Positions 6,436-13,445 of a stretch of 13,445 bases of DNA are shown piece after piece. Below the pieces are notes generated by a model that was not told where the DNA came from, did not search any database, and saw only the letters and a program-made list of their open reading frames with translations. The translations under genes were made by a program, and so were the position numbers. Positions within the stretch are counted from its first letter, which is position 1. Each line of letters begins with the position of its first letter. Where the stretch lies: positions 1 through 13,445 of the forward strand of contig JALSHW010000252.1 of NCBI GenBank assembly GCA_026982035.1. The letters run 5' to 3'. This stretch comes from Phycisphaerales bacterium. Its GTDB lineage: Bacteria; Planctomycetota; Phycisphaerae; Phycisphaerales; UBA1924.

Positions 6436-7916
6436 TTCTCCCAAATTTTCAAGAACCGGTCTGATCCCTGACGACGAATCGAGTTGTCCTCGAGCACCTC
6501 TTCGGTCGATTCGAGCAACTCCTCGGCATCAAAAATCAGCGACTCCTGACTCCGATCAAAGAACTCAAACATCAGCGTCTCTTCTTCGTTGTCACGCAGC
6601 ACTTCAACCAAGTGTGACACCGAGTCAATGTCGATCCCATTGACCGATTTGAGCGTCGGATTCCCAAAAACCTCATAGCCCTTGGTGATCGCATGAGGCA
6701 AGAAAGTCGCCGCCAACACCACATACTCCTGCCCAGGCATCTTCCGCTCTTCATTGATATGCAGCCCCACCGGCGAGCCATCAATGATCCCGTACCCAAG
6801 ATACAAGTTCATAAAATGCTCCCGACGAACCGGCGTAAAAATCATCGGCCCCGCAATAAAATACTCAGGATACGCATTGCCAATAAACGGCACCAACTCA
6901 TCCCGATGACTCGTCACCACAATCTCAAGATCAATTGATTCACCATCTCGGATCACCGTCACAGGCACCATCCCATCCTCAGCAAGTTCCCGAATAAAGT
7001 ACCGCCAGTGCAGCCGAAGCCCGTCGTCCCGCGTCACCATTCCCGCATTGTCGATGTCATATTCGCCGATCCGATCAAGCAAGTCCCACTCCACCAATGG
7101 CTGCTTGGAATCCTCAGGAGGCCGAGTGTACACAATCCCCGTCTGCTCCCTGCTCAATCCAAGAAACGCGCGCAACGCATCGTTTTCACAAGTCTGGAAC
7201 CTGGCTTCGTGCAACCGAGGCGGCCCGTCATATTCACCATCCTCAATATCGCGCAGAAACATTTTCACTTCCTCAGCCGGGATCACATACCCAATATTCT
7301 CGGCATACTCCACCCCGCTAAACACCACCCCGCACACCTTCCCATCCAAAATCACAGGCCCACCAGAGTTCCCATGATTGAGCGCAGCGTCTACCTGCAC
7401 CCGTAATCCACGAGCATCCATGTTGTATTCGGTGTATTCAATCCGTGAAACCACCCCTTCGGTAATCGAGACTTGCTCGCCTCCAACCGGGTATCCAATC
7501 GCTTGCACAGTCGCCCCGATCTTGGGCAGTGCATCACTGAGTTCAAGCACAGGATGGTTCGCATGAAACTCCTCGCGGTCTGACACCTTCTTGAGTTCAA
7601 GCAATGCCAAATCCATTTCTTGAGAAATCCCGATCACCTCGGCCCGCAACTTGTCGGCACTGTTGGGTGGCTGCACATAAATCCGTGTGGAAAGTTCAAC
7701 CACATGCGCGTTGGTCAATATTCGATCCCCAGCAATCACAAATCCAGTGCCGGAAAGTTCCTGGGGTGCCTGTTTCGTCCAAGGCCGAGCAAAGTCTGGA
7801 CCCCGATAAGTTGCGAAAATTTTGACCACCGAATCCCGCACCTCAGCAGTCTCATCAGCCGCCCACCCGCTCAAAGTCATCACACAAATCAGCCCAGTCA
7901 TCATCCATACGCGCAT
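6432..7916 (-). CDS. Secreted Deg/HtrA-type serine protease with PDZ domains, Deg9-like
   Basis: A 494-residue trypsin-fold protease, probably active outside the cytoplasmic membrane in protein quality control. MRVWMMTGLICVMTLSGWAA is a signal peptide, with likely cleavage near residue 20. The complete catalytic triad is visible: His71 in LTNAHVV, Asp102 in EMDLALLEL, Ser184 in NHGNSGGP. IGYPVGG, VSITEGVVSRIE and ENIGYVIPAEEVK are HtrA-family hallmarks. About 235-345 looks like a first PDZ domain and about 400-450 (GYEVFGNPTLKSVNGIDIDSVSHLVEVL) a second. The long segment between them and the FVVLAATFLPHAITKGYE stretch resemble, from memory, the plant Deg9/Deg2 type and not bacterial DegP/DegQ. 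The C-terminus is rich in Glu. Start ATG 7916 is chosen for its GAGGAGA site and signal peptide; an upstream in-frame ATG at 7955 is unsupported. Confidence 0.92.
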   Translation of the reverse strand: MRVWMMTGLICVMTLSGWAADETAEVRDSVVKIFATYRGPDFARPWTKQAPQELSGTGFVIAGDRILTNAHVVELSTRIYVQPPNSADKLRAEVIGISQEMDLALLELKKVSDREEFHANHPVLELSDALPKIGATVQAIGYPVGGEQVSITEGVVSRIEYTEYNMDARGLRVQVDAALNHGNSGGPVILDGKVCGVVFSGVEYAENIGYVIPAEEVKMFLRDIEDGEYDGPPRLHEARFQTCENDALRAFLGLSREQTGIVYTRPPEDSKQPLVEWDLLDRIGEYDIDNAGMVTRDDGLRLHWRYFIRELAEDGMVPVTVIRDGESIDLEIVVTSHRDELVPFIGNAYPEYFIAGPMIFTPVRREHFMNLYLGYGIIDGSPVGLHINEERKMPGQEYVVLAATFLPHAITKGYEVFGNPTLKSVNGIDIDSVSHLVEVLRDNEEETLMFEFFDRSQESLIFDAEELLESTEEVLEDNSIRRQGSDRFLKIWEN

Positions 7917-7921
7917 AGTCG

Positions 7922-7928
7922 TCTCCTC
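7922..7928 (-). promoter_or_regulatory. Ribosome binding site of the Deg-type protease
   Basis: On the minus strand GAGGAGA sits 5 bases before the ATG at 7916. It supports that start over the upstream ATG at 7955. Confidence 0.8.
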
Positions 7929-7960
7929 AAGCACGCCCGACAATGAACGGCTCAATCATC

Positions 7961-7973
7961 ATAGATCATCTAT
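7961..7973. promoter_or_regulatory. Perfect 6+1+6 palindrome upstream of the protease gene, possible operator
   Basis: ATAGATCATCTAT is a perfect inverted repeat with one central base, centred about 51 bases before the protease start, where a transcription start or operator would be expected. A -35-like TTGCCA lies upstream on the minus strand (7995-7990), but a matching -10 is weak. Function is inference; a chance palindrome of this size is possible. Confidence 0.25.
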
Positions 7974-8031
7974 TCAATGCGTGCCTCGTGGCAACATTTG
8001 GCTCAAATACACGACCATTTCAAAACAACTC

Positions 8032-8069
8032 AAAAAAACACCGGCGACCCACACGAAGAGCCGCCGGTG
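8032..8069 (-). terminator. Intrinsic terminator of the di-heme peroxidase gene
   Basis: On the minus strand CACCGGCG (8069-8062) pairs perfectly with CGCCGGTG (8046-8039) across a 15-base loop, and is followed at once by seven T (8038-8032). It starts 44 bases after the stop codon of the peroxidase gene. This is a classical Rho-independent terminator and separates the peroxidase from the protease gene downstream. Confidence 0.85.
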
Positions 8070-8112
8070 CATATATGAACTGCGCCCTCTCCAGAGCGGC
8101 GCAGAGCAGACA

Positions 8113-9672
8113 TCAGTCGTACATCGGAAGTCCAGAAGGAACCGACTGAGGAATCTGATCACGAAGATCAATCGATGATGGATCCGTCAAAGCGTTGAGG
8201 AAATCCATCAGATTGCTGAACTCATCATCGGTGAGATAAGTCGCGCCAAGTTCACTGGCTTCAAGAATCCCATGAAGTCTGGCCTTGTCGTTCATGACCA
8301 TCATGTCTTGCTTAACCAAATCGTCGCGGTATGGCAAAATGACCTGACTCTGATCATAGTTGAACAACGAGTGGGCGGGATTCAAGTGATGCCGAACCAT
8401 CGCCTCAAGCGTACCAAACGCACCATTGTGACCCCAAGGCCCAGTCAACGCAACATTGCGAAGTGAAAGAACACGGAACTTGAAGTTGTCCGCAGGATCG
8501 CCGGTCTCAGCACCAAGCCCAAGATCATCACGACCATCGGTGTACCCAGGTTGGTTGTGACCCTTGCCCGGTCCAATCTGAGGCATCCCAATAGCAGCAA
8601 AATCGTGATTCGTCTGGAACGGTCCAGAGTGACAGCTCGCACAGTTTGCTTGCCCATAGAACAGAACCATCCCTTGAACAGCACCCATCGACATCGCTCC
8701 AGAATCGCCTCGCAAGAAACGATCAAATGGCGAATTGTCCGAACGACCAATAAAGAACTCGTATTCAGCAATCGCATTGGCAATGTGAGCGTAAGTAATG
8801 TCAGAAGCACCCGAAACATCAGGATACACCTTGACAAACAAATCAACATAGTTTGGGATCGAAGCAACCCGAGCGGTCAACAATTCCCATACCAACTGGA
8901 AATCCCCCGCATCGGCCGCATCGGCAACCGCGTTTTCCCCAGGTTGACCGGCCATCTCAGTCCCAGAAGTCACCGGGAAACACGCCTGAGCGGCCACCGT
9001 AGAATCCAACCCATCAATCAAATCCATCCCGGCAGGAGTCGAAAAACCCTTCGGGTGATTCGGATCAGCAGCAATCCGACCATCATGCATCATCACAGTA
9101 AACTCATGAGCACCAAGGTTGAACACATGCGGAGCATTCCGAGGCACACGCTCAACAACCGCATCAATCCCAAATCCCGTATCACGGAATGGACCGACAC
9201 CATTGCCGCCTTCCCCAATAGGAAGCGATAAACCATCACTCGTGTCGGTCACCAAAGTGTGGCAAGTCGAACAAGAAATATTCATATTGCCCGACAAAAT
9301 CTTATCGTGAAACAACAACTTTCCAAGCTCGGCCTGACCCTCATCAATAGGATGGTAATCCGCATCCGTTGGTGCATCAGGCAACCACGCGGCATTGGAT
9401 TGATCGCCTTGCTCAAGCGAACGAATCAACTGACGCACAAGATCCATCTTGGTCGTCGAAGAAGTCGCTGTCGGATCCGCTGTCGGAGCAGTTTTTGATT
9501 GGGCTGTTGATTTGACCGCTGGTTGAACCACAGGTGCTTGCTTGGTACTGGCACCCTTGGCTTTGGGCGTGCCCTGAGCAACCCCCGCCGACACCATCAA
9601 AGACACGCAGGCCAATGAACCAATACACAACCCAGAGAACCCGCGATGGGCTCCTCGTTTCTTCATATTCAT
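8113..9672 (-). CDS. Secreted di-heme cytochrome c peroxidase / MauG-family protein
   Basis: A 519-residue exported c-type cytochrome. The N-terminus (MNMKKRGAHRGFSGLCIGSLACVSLMV..., ending near AGVAQG) is a signal peptide, followed by a low-complexity Pro/Ala/Thr/Lys linker to about residue 75. Heme motifs are CSTCH (134-138) after LGKLLFHDKILSGNMNIS, and CASCH (344-348) followed by SGPFQTNHDFAAIG. RNAPHVFNL and FRVLSLRNVALTGPWGHNGAFGTLEAM are hallmarks of the CCP/MauG family, which reduces hydrogen peroxide or uses it to oxidise a protein or small substrate. Without a structure I cannot tell peroxidase from MauG-like oxidase, since the distal ligand of the second heme is not obvious. Start ATG 9672 has GAGAGGG 7 bases upstream; the in-frame ATGs at 9759 and 9723 lie in unlikely leader sequence. 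It is followed by a strong terminator. Confidence 0.9.
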   Translation of the reverse strand: MNMKKRGAHRGFSGLCIGSLACVSLMVSAGVAQGTPKAKGASTKQAPVVQPAVKSTAQSKTAPTADPTATSSTTKMDLVRQLIRSLEQGDQSNAAWLPDAPTDADYHPIDEGQAELGKLLFHDKILSGNMNISCSTCHTLVTDTSDGLSLPIGEGGNGVGPFRDTGFGIDAVVERVPRNAPHVFNLGAHEFTVMMHDGRIAADPNHPKGFSTPAGMDLIDGLDSTVAAQACFPVTSGTEMAGQPGENAVADAADAGDFQLVWELLTARVASIPNYVDLFVKVYPDVSGASDITYAHIANAIAEYEFFIGRSDNSPFDRFLRGDSGAMSMGAVQGMVLFYGQANCASCHSGPFQTNHDFAAIGMPQIGPGKGHNQPGYTDGRDDLGLGAETGDPADNFKFRVLSLRNVALTGPWGHNGAFGTLEAMVRHHLNPAHSLFNYDQSQVILPYRDDLVKQDMMVMNDKARLHGILEASELGATYLTDDEFSNLMDFLNALTDPSSIDLRDQIPQSVPSGLPMYD

Positions 9673-9679
9673 TTCAATA

Positions 9680-9686
9680 CCCTCTC
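9680..9686 (-). promoter_or_regulatory. Ribosome binding site of the di-heme peroxidase
   Basis: On the minus strand GAGAGGG lies 7 bases before ATG 9672. It decides this start over the longer reading frame that opens at 9759. Confidence 0.7.
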
Positions 9687-9832
9687 GAAAAATCCGACGC
9701 AACCGGCTTGGCCAAAACTGCATGGCCTCATGGTGAACAAATCCGGACGCTACACCCAAGAACCTATCAGATCAGTACCTAGGCGTAAAGTATAAAATGG
9801 ATAAATTCAAGCAAAACCCATCGACACCGGGT

Positions 9833-12800
9833 TCAATGGGCGTTTGAAGCCGTATTTCGCACAATCGGGTCCGAAATAATACAACTCGTTCCACCAATTT
9901 TCTCCAAATCCTGCAGCGCATGAACCCCCCAAATCCCTGCACGCAACGCCTCGATCGCATGAATTGCCTGCCCCGCAGCCGTCGCCGTGGTAATCATCGG
10001 AATCCCAAGCCGCACCGCCGTCGCCCGGATACTCCCCTCATCGGTCTGCCATCCCGTCCGCGTCGGCGTGTTGATCACCAACTGAATATGCCCATTCTGC
10101 ATTAAGTCCATCACATTGGGACGAGCCCCCGCCTGAATCTTCTGCAATACCTTGGGCTGCAATCCATGGCGTGATAACTCATCAGCCGTCCCCTGCGTGG
10201 TAAACACCTTGAACCCCATCGCCATCAGCGACCGCACCACCGGGACCATCTCGGCCTTGTCTTCCTGCCGCACCGACACAAACACGCCACCTTCTTTAGG
10301 CAACGAAACCCCCGCCGATTCCATCGCCTTCAAATACGCCATCGGCAGCGAAACATCAACACCCATCACCTCACCCGTCGATCGCATCTCAGGGCCAAGC
10401 ACAAAGTCCACCCCAGGAAATTTCCGAAACGGAAACACCGGCGCTTTGACGGCAAAGAATCCCGCATCAGGAATCTCCATTGTCCCTTGATCTTTGAGCG
10501 AAACCCCCATCATCGCCTTGGCCGCCACCGATGCCCACGCCACACCCTTGGCCTTGCCCGCATAAGGGACTGTTCTTGAGGCGCGAGGGTTCACTTCGAT
10601 GATGTACACCGTGTCGTCTTTGATCGCCATCTGCACATTCATCAGCCCGCAAACCTTGAGTTCCTCAGCCAGCATCCGAGCAATCCGTTTGATCTCAGTC
10701 AGCACCGAGCCCCGAATCGTCGTCGTCGGAATCATGCAGGTCGAATCCCCTGAATGTACCCCCGCATGTTCAATATGCTCCATCACCGCCGCGATGTAGG
10801 CCCCACCAGCCCCCCGTGGCACAGGCGTCTCGCCTGTGTCTTCTCTTTGATTCTGTTGAGTATCTCCAAAGTCCACAGGCGGGACGCCTGTGCCACGGGT
10901 TATTGGAGTTCCAAAATCCGCCACCACATCAACATCCAGTTCCAACGCATGATCCAAGAACTGGTCAATCAAAATCGGCGCATCATCAAGCCCCGAAACA
11001 TCCACCGCCGTCAGCATGTAGTGCCGCAACGCCTTCTCGTCCGGACAAATCTCCATCCCCCGCCCGCCCAGCACATAGCTCGGCCGCACCAAAACCGGAT
11101 ACCCAATCCCCCCCGCAATATCCACAGCCGCATCAATCGACCGAGCAATCCCCGACGCAGGCCGCTTGAGATCGAGCTTGGTCAACATCTGATCAAACCG
11201 ATCCCGATCTTCTGCCCGATCAATCGCCTCCAATGGCGTCCCCAACATCGGCACCCCGGCCAGATCAAGCCCATGAGCCAGATTCAGCGGCGTCTGCCCG
11301 CCATACTGCACAATCGTCCCGTGCAACGACGCCTCAAGTGTCTCCGTCACATTGAGCACATCTTCGAGCGTCAACGGCTCAAAGAACAACACATCACTCG
11401 TGTCATAGTCCGTACTCACCGTCTCCGGATTCGAGTTGATCATCACCGCGTCGAATCCCAGTTCTTGAGCCGCATACGCCGCGTGGACACAGCAGTAATC
11501 AAACTCGATCCCCTGCCCGATCCGGTTGGGCCCGCCACCAAGGATAATAATTTTCTTCTTCGGATCAATCTCAGCCGCCATCCGGTCGCGCAACTCACAC
11601 TGGGCCGGAACTTCAACCACCGACCCGTCTTCAAGCACTTTCCGCGATCCCGCTTGGTAGGTCGAGTAGTAGTAGGGCGTCACCGCTTCAAACTCGGCGG
11701 CACAAGTATCCACACACTTGAATACGGCCTCAACACCAAGGCCCTTGCGATGAGCCCGCACTGTTAAAATCGTCTCCGAACTGATCTTCCCAAGATACAC
11801 TTGCGCGAGCTGCGCATCCGAATACCCCATCTCCTTGGCCCGCTGCATGAGCGACCGGTCAACAAGTTCCAACGAATCAACCGCCATCAACTCATCTTCA
11901 AAATCAACGAGTTCCTGCATCTGATACAAAAAGAACCGATCAATCCCCGTCAGATCATTGATCCGATCAATCGACCACCCCATCTTCATCGCGTACCGAA
12001 TAAAATACAGCCGTCCCTGCGAAGGCACCGACAACTTCCGCGTCAACTTGTCTTCGTCAATCGGCCATTCGATCTCGCCATCATGTTCCCGCTGGGCGTT
12101 GAGCCAATCATCGTTCTTGTCAAGCCCAAATCCAAACCGCTTGAGTTCCATCGAGCGGATGACCTTCTGGAATGACTCCTTGAATGTTCGACCGATCGCC
12201 ATCGCTTCGCCAACAGATTTCATCTGCGTCGTCAGCGTTTCGTCCGCCTCGGGGAATTTTTCAAAAGTCCACCGTGGCATCTTGGTCACCACATAATCAA
12301 TCGTCGGCTCAAAGCACGCACTCGTCGTTCCCGTGATGTCATTGCGCAACTCATCAAGCGTGTACCCAACCGCAAGTTTGGCCGCGATCTTGGCAATCGG
12401 GAACCCGGTCGCTTTGGATGCCAATGCCGACGACCGTGACACCCGCGGATTCATCTCGATCACCACAAACTCAAACGCCGGCTCGCTTCCATCAGCAGTG
12501 GGGGCCGGGCTGGGATTGATCGCAAACTGCACATTACTCCCCCCAGTCTCAACCCCAACAGCCCGCATAATCGCCAGCGACGCATCCCGCAAGACCTGGT
12601 ATTCTTTATCCGTCAGCGTCAAGCACGGCGCCACCGTCACCGAATCCCCCGTGTGCACCCCCATCGCATCAATATTCTCAATCCCACACACCACCACGCA
12701 GTTGTCCTTCTTATCGCGCACCACTTCGAGTTCATATTCCTTCCACCCGATCAGCGATTTATCAACCTGAATTTGCCCGATCATCGACGCCCCAAGCCCG

Positions 12801-13396
12801 CGTGTCACAAGTTCTTCAAGTTCGGCATAGTTGTACGCAATCCCGCCGCCCCATCCCCCCAAAGTGAAGGCCGGGCGAATGATCGCTGGGAGTCCGACCT
12901 GTTCGATAAACGCCACCGCTTCGGCAAGTGTTTCGACCGTCACCGAATCAGGGGTCGGCAATCCGATCTCCGCACAAATGTCATTGAACACTTGCCGATC
13001 TTCTGCCCGGTGAATAATCGCTCGATCCGCCCCGATCATTTCGATTCCAAACTCTTCAAAGATCCCCAAATCGCTCATTTCACAGGCGCAGTTGAGGGCC
13101 GTCTGGCCGCCGAGTGTCGGCAGCACCGCATCAATCGGGAATCCGAGTTCGATCTCCTTCTCGATAATCTTCCGAACAGACTCCGGCGTGATCGGCTCGA
13201 TATAAGTCCGATCCGCAAACGCCGGGTCGGTCATGATCGTCGCTGGATTCGAGTTGACCAGAACGAGCCGGTACCCCTCGGCTTTGAGCGATTTACACGC
13301 CTGGGTGCCCGAATAATCAAATTCGCACCCTTGTCCAATGACAATTGGGCCAGATCCAATCAGAAGAATCGTATTGAGATCATCGCGTCTGGGCAT
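9833..13396 (-). CDS. carB: Carbamoyl-phosphate synthase large subunit with an in-frame REPIN insertion
   Basis: Makes carbamoyl phosphate from bicarbonate, ammonia (supplied by the CarA glutaminase) and two ATP, feeding pyrimidine and arginine synthesis. At 1187 residues it is about 110 longer than the E. coli enzyme. The two homologous halves are complete: [17 protein letters not shown] (about 14-30) and [10 protein letters not shown] in the first, [17 protein letters not shown] and [15 protein letters not shown] in the second; between them lies the oligomerisation region with [19 protein letters not shown]. The C-terminus ([14 protein letters not shown] to the end) is the MGS-like allosteric domain. 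Residues 833-862 are encoded by a palindromic repeat and split DVDVVAD from [17 protein letters not shown], which are nearly adjacent in normal CarB. The first glycine-rich loop reads GGWGGG (Trp182) where Ser or Thr is usual. The reading frame is unbroken and all core motifs remain, so the enzyme is probably active. Start ATG 13396 has AGGA 8 bases upstream. carA is not in the window. Confidence 0.97.
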   Translation of the reverse strand: MPRRDDLNTILLIGSGPIVIGQGCEFDYSGTQACKSLKAEGYRLVLVNSNPATIMTDPAFADRTYIEPITPESVRKIIEKEIELGFPIDAVLPTLGGQTALNCACEMSDLGIFEEFGIEMIGADRAIIHRAEDRQVFNDICAEIGLPTPDSVTVETLAEAVAFIEQVGLPAIIRPAFTLGGWGGGIAYNYAELEELVTRGLGASMIGQIQVDKSLIGWKEYELEVVRDKKDNCVVVCGIENIDAMGVHTGDSVTVAPCLTLTDKEYQVLRDASLAIMRAVGVETGGSNVQFAINPSPAPTADGSEPAFEFVVIEMNPRVSRSSALASKATGFPIAKIAAKLAVGYTLDELRNDITGTTSACFEPTIDYVVTKMPRWTFEKFPEADETLTTQMKSVGEAMAIGRTFKESFQKVIRSMELKRFGFGLDKNDDWLNAQREHDGEIEWPIDEDKLTRKLSVPSQGRLYFIRYAMKMGWSIDRINDLTGIDRFFLYQMQELVDFEDELMAVDSLELVDRSLMQRAKEMGYSDAQLAQVYLGKISSETILTVRAHRKGLGVEAVFKCVDTCAAEFEAVTPYYYSTYQAGSRKVLEDGSVVEVPAQCELRDRMAAEIDPKKKIIILGGGPNRIGQGIEFDYCCVHAAYAAQELGFDAVMINSNPETVSTDYDTSDVLFFEPLTLEDVLNVTETLEASLHGTIVQYGGQTPLNLAHGLDLAGVPMLGTPLEAIDRAEDRDRFDQMLTKLDLKRPASGIARSIDAAVDIAGGIGYPVLVRPSYVLGGRGMEICPDEKALRHYMLTAVDVSGLDDAPILIDQFLDHALELDVDVVADFGTPITRGTGVPPVDFGDTQQNQREDTGETPVPRGAGGAYIAAVMEHIEHAGVHSGDSTCMIPTTTIRGSVLTEIKRIARMLAEELKVCGLMNVQMAIKDDTVYIIEVNPRASRTVPYAGKAKGVAWASVAAKAMMGVSLKDQGTMEIPDAGFFAVKAPVFPFRKFPGVDFVLGPEMRSTGEVMGVDVSLPMAYLKAMESAGVSLPKEGGVFVSVRQEDKAEMVPVVRSLMAMGFKVFTTQGTADELSRHGLQPKVLQKIQAGARPNVMDLMQNGHIQLVINTPTRTGWQTDEGSIRATAVRLGIPMITTATAAGQAIHAIEALRAGIWGVHALQDLEKIGGTSCIISDPIVRNTASNAH
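10813..10899. repeat. REPIN-like palindromic element inside carB
   Basis: Two 26-base arms, 10813-10838 and 10874-10899, are inverted copies of each other with 25 of 26 positions matching, around a 35-base spacer. Each arm is itself a small hairpin: CACAGGCG, a three-base loop (TCT on the left, GGA on the right), then CGCCTGTG. The whole unit is 87 bases, exactly 29 codons. On the carB strand it is translated as [13 protein letters not shown]..., ending ...[10 protein letters not shown]. Such paired REP sequences (REPINs) are usually mobilised by RAYT transposases encoded elsewhere, and the GTGGCACAGGCG core is, from memory, a common repeat of planctomycetes and verrucomicrobia. No RAYT gene is in the window and this is the only copy here. 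Confidence 0.88.
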
Positions 13397-13404
13397 TTGG
13401 GGAT

Positions 13405-13408
13405 TCCT
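13405..13408 (-). promoter_or_regulatory. Ribosome binding site of carB
   Basis: On the minus strand AGGA (within ACAGGAAT) lies 8 bases before ATG 13396, supporting this start. The remaining bases to the window end show no recognisable upstream gene. Confidence 0.6.
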
Positions 13409-13445
13409 GTGGGTAAAAAGGTCCGAAAATGTCGTCGTTGTCGCG

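Noticed and set aside
6481..6521. Imperfect inverted repeat GAGTTG..CTCG / CGAG..CAACTC in the protease 3' end
   Set aside because: It lies in a repetitive Glu/Leu-coding stretch (LLESTEEVLED), has bulges and a long loop, and no T tract follows on either strand.
9789..9816. Possible peroxidase promoter on the minus strand: TATACT at 9794-9789
   Set aside because: The -10 matches well, but the hexamer at suitable spacing (TTTTGC, 9816-9811) is a poor -35, so I do not list it as a feature.
9813..9833. Possible carB terminator: AACCC/GGGTT stem overlapping the stop codon
   Set aside because: The stem is only 5 bp and the T tract is short and interrupted; not convincing next to the clear terminator at 8032-8069.
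10754..11767. Long plus-strand open frame (337 codons) antisense to carB
   Set aside because: Arginine/proline/histidine-rich shadow of carB without any recognisable domain.

Overview
This window reads as chromosomal, mostly housekeeping DNA from a member of the Planctomycetota, with Phycisphaerae-like as the best guess. That placement comes from recalled family-level features, not a search: a glutamyl-tRNA synthetase with a long insert after KMSKR, a true glutaminyl-tRNA synthetase, an EF-G-like GTPase beginning DIRNIALVG, a MauG-type di-heme peroxidase, and a [15 protein letters not shown] palindromic repeat of a kind widespread in this group. Shine-Dalgarno sites are clear for some genes and missing for others.

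Layout: 1-88 (-) is the N-terminal end of an EF-G-like GTPase cut by the window edge. It diverges from a plus-strand block: gltX (313-2019), a beta-class DNA methyltransferase with no restriction partner in view, starting 2 bp after gltX (2022-2918), then after a 128-bp AT-rich gap glnS (3047-4807), a PfkB-family kinase (4852-5775) and, 3 bp further on, a small SAM-dependent methyltransferase (5779-6435). The plus block meets a minus-strand block tail to tail with stop codons overlapping at 6432-6435. The minus block, in transcription order, is carB (13396-9833), a secreted di-heme cytochrome c peroxidase/MauG-family protein (9672-8113) ending at a clear intrinsic terminator (8069-8032), and a secreted Deg-type serine protease (7916-6432). 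No stretch longer than 300 bases lacks a gene.

How the genes fit together: GluRS and GlnRS charge tRNA-Glu and tRNA-Gln, so the cell probably makes Gln-tRNA directly. The EF-G-like gene would also belong to translation. CarB makes carbamoyl phosphate for pyrimidine and arginine synthesis. The two exported proteins, peroxidase and protease, could serve envelope stress or redox chemistry but appear to be separate transcription units. The methyltransferase riding on gltX translation is probably a solitary epigenetic enzyme.

The most interesting structure is an 87-bp REPIN-like element (10813-10899) inside carB. Two palindromic arms face each other around a spacer, and the whole is exactly 29 codons long, so it is translated as an extra surface-loop-like peptide in the second ATP-grasp half of an essential enzyme. 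I see no new multi-gene system, defence island, CRISPR array, tRNA, rRNA or transposase gene.
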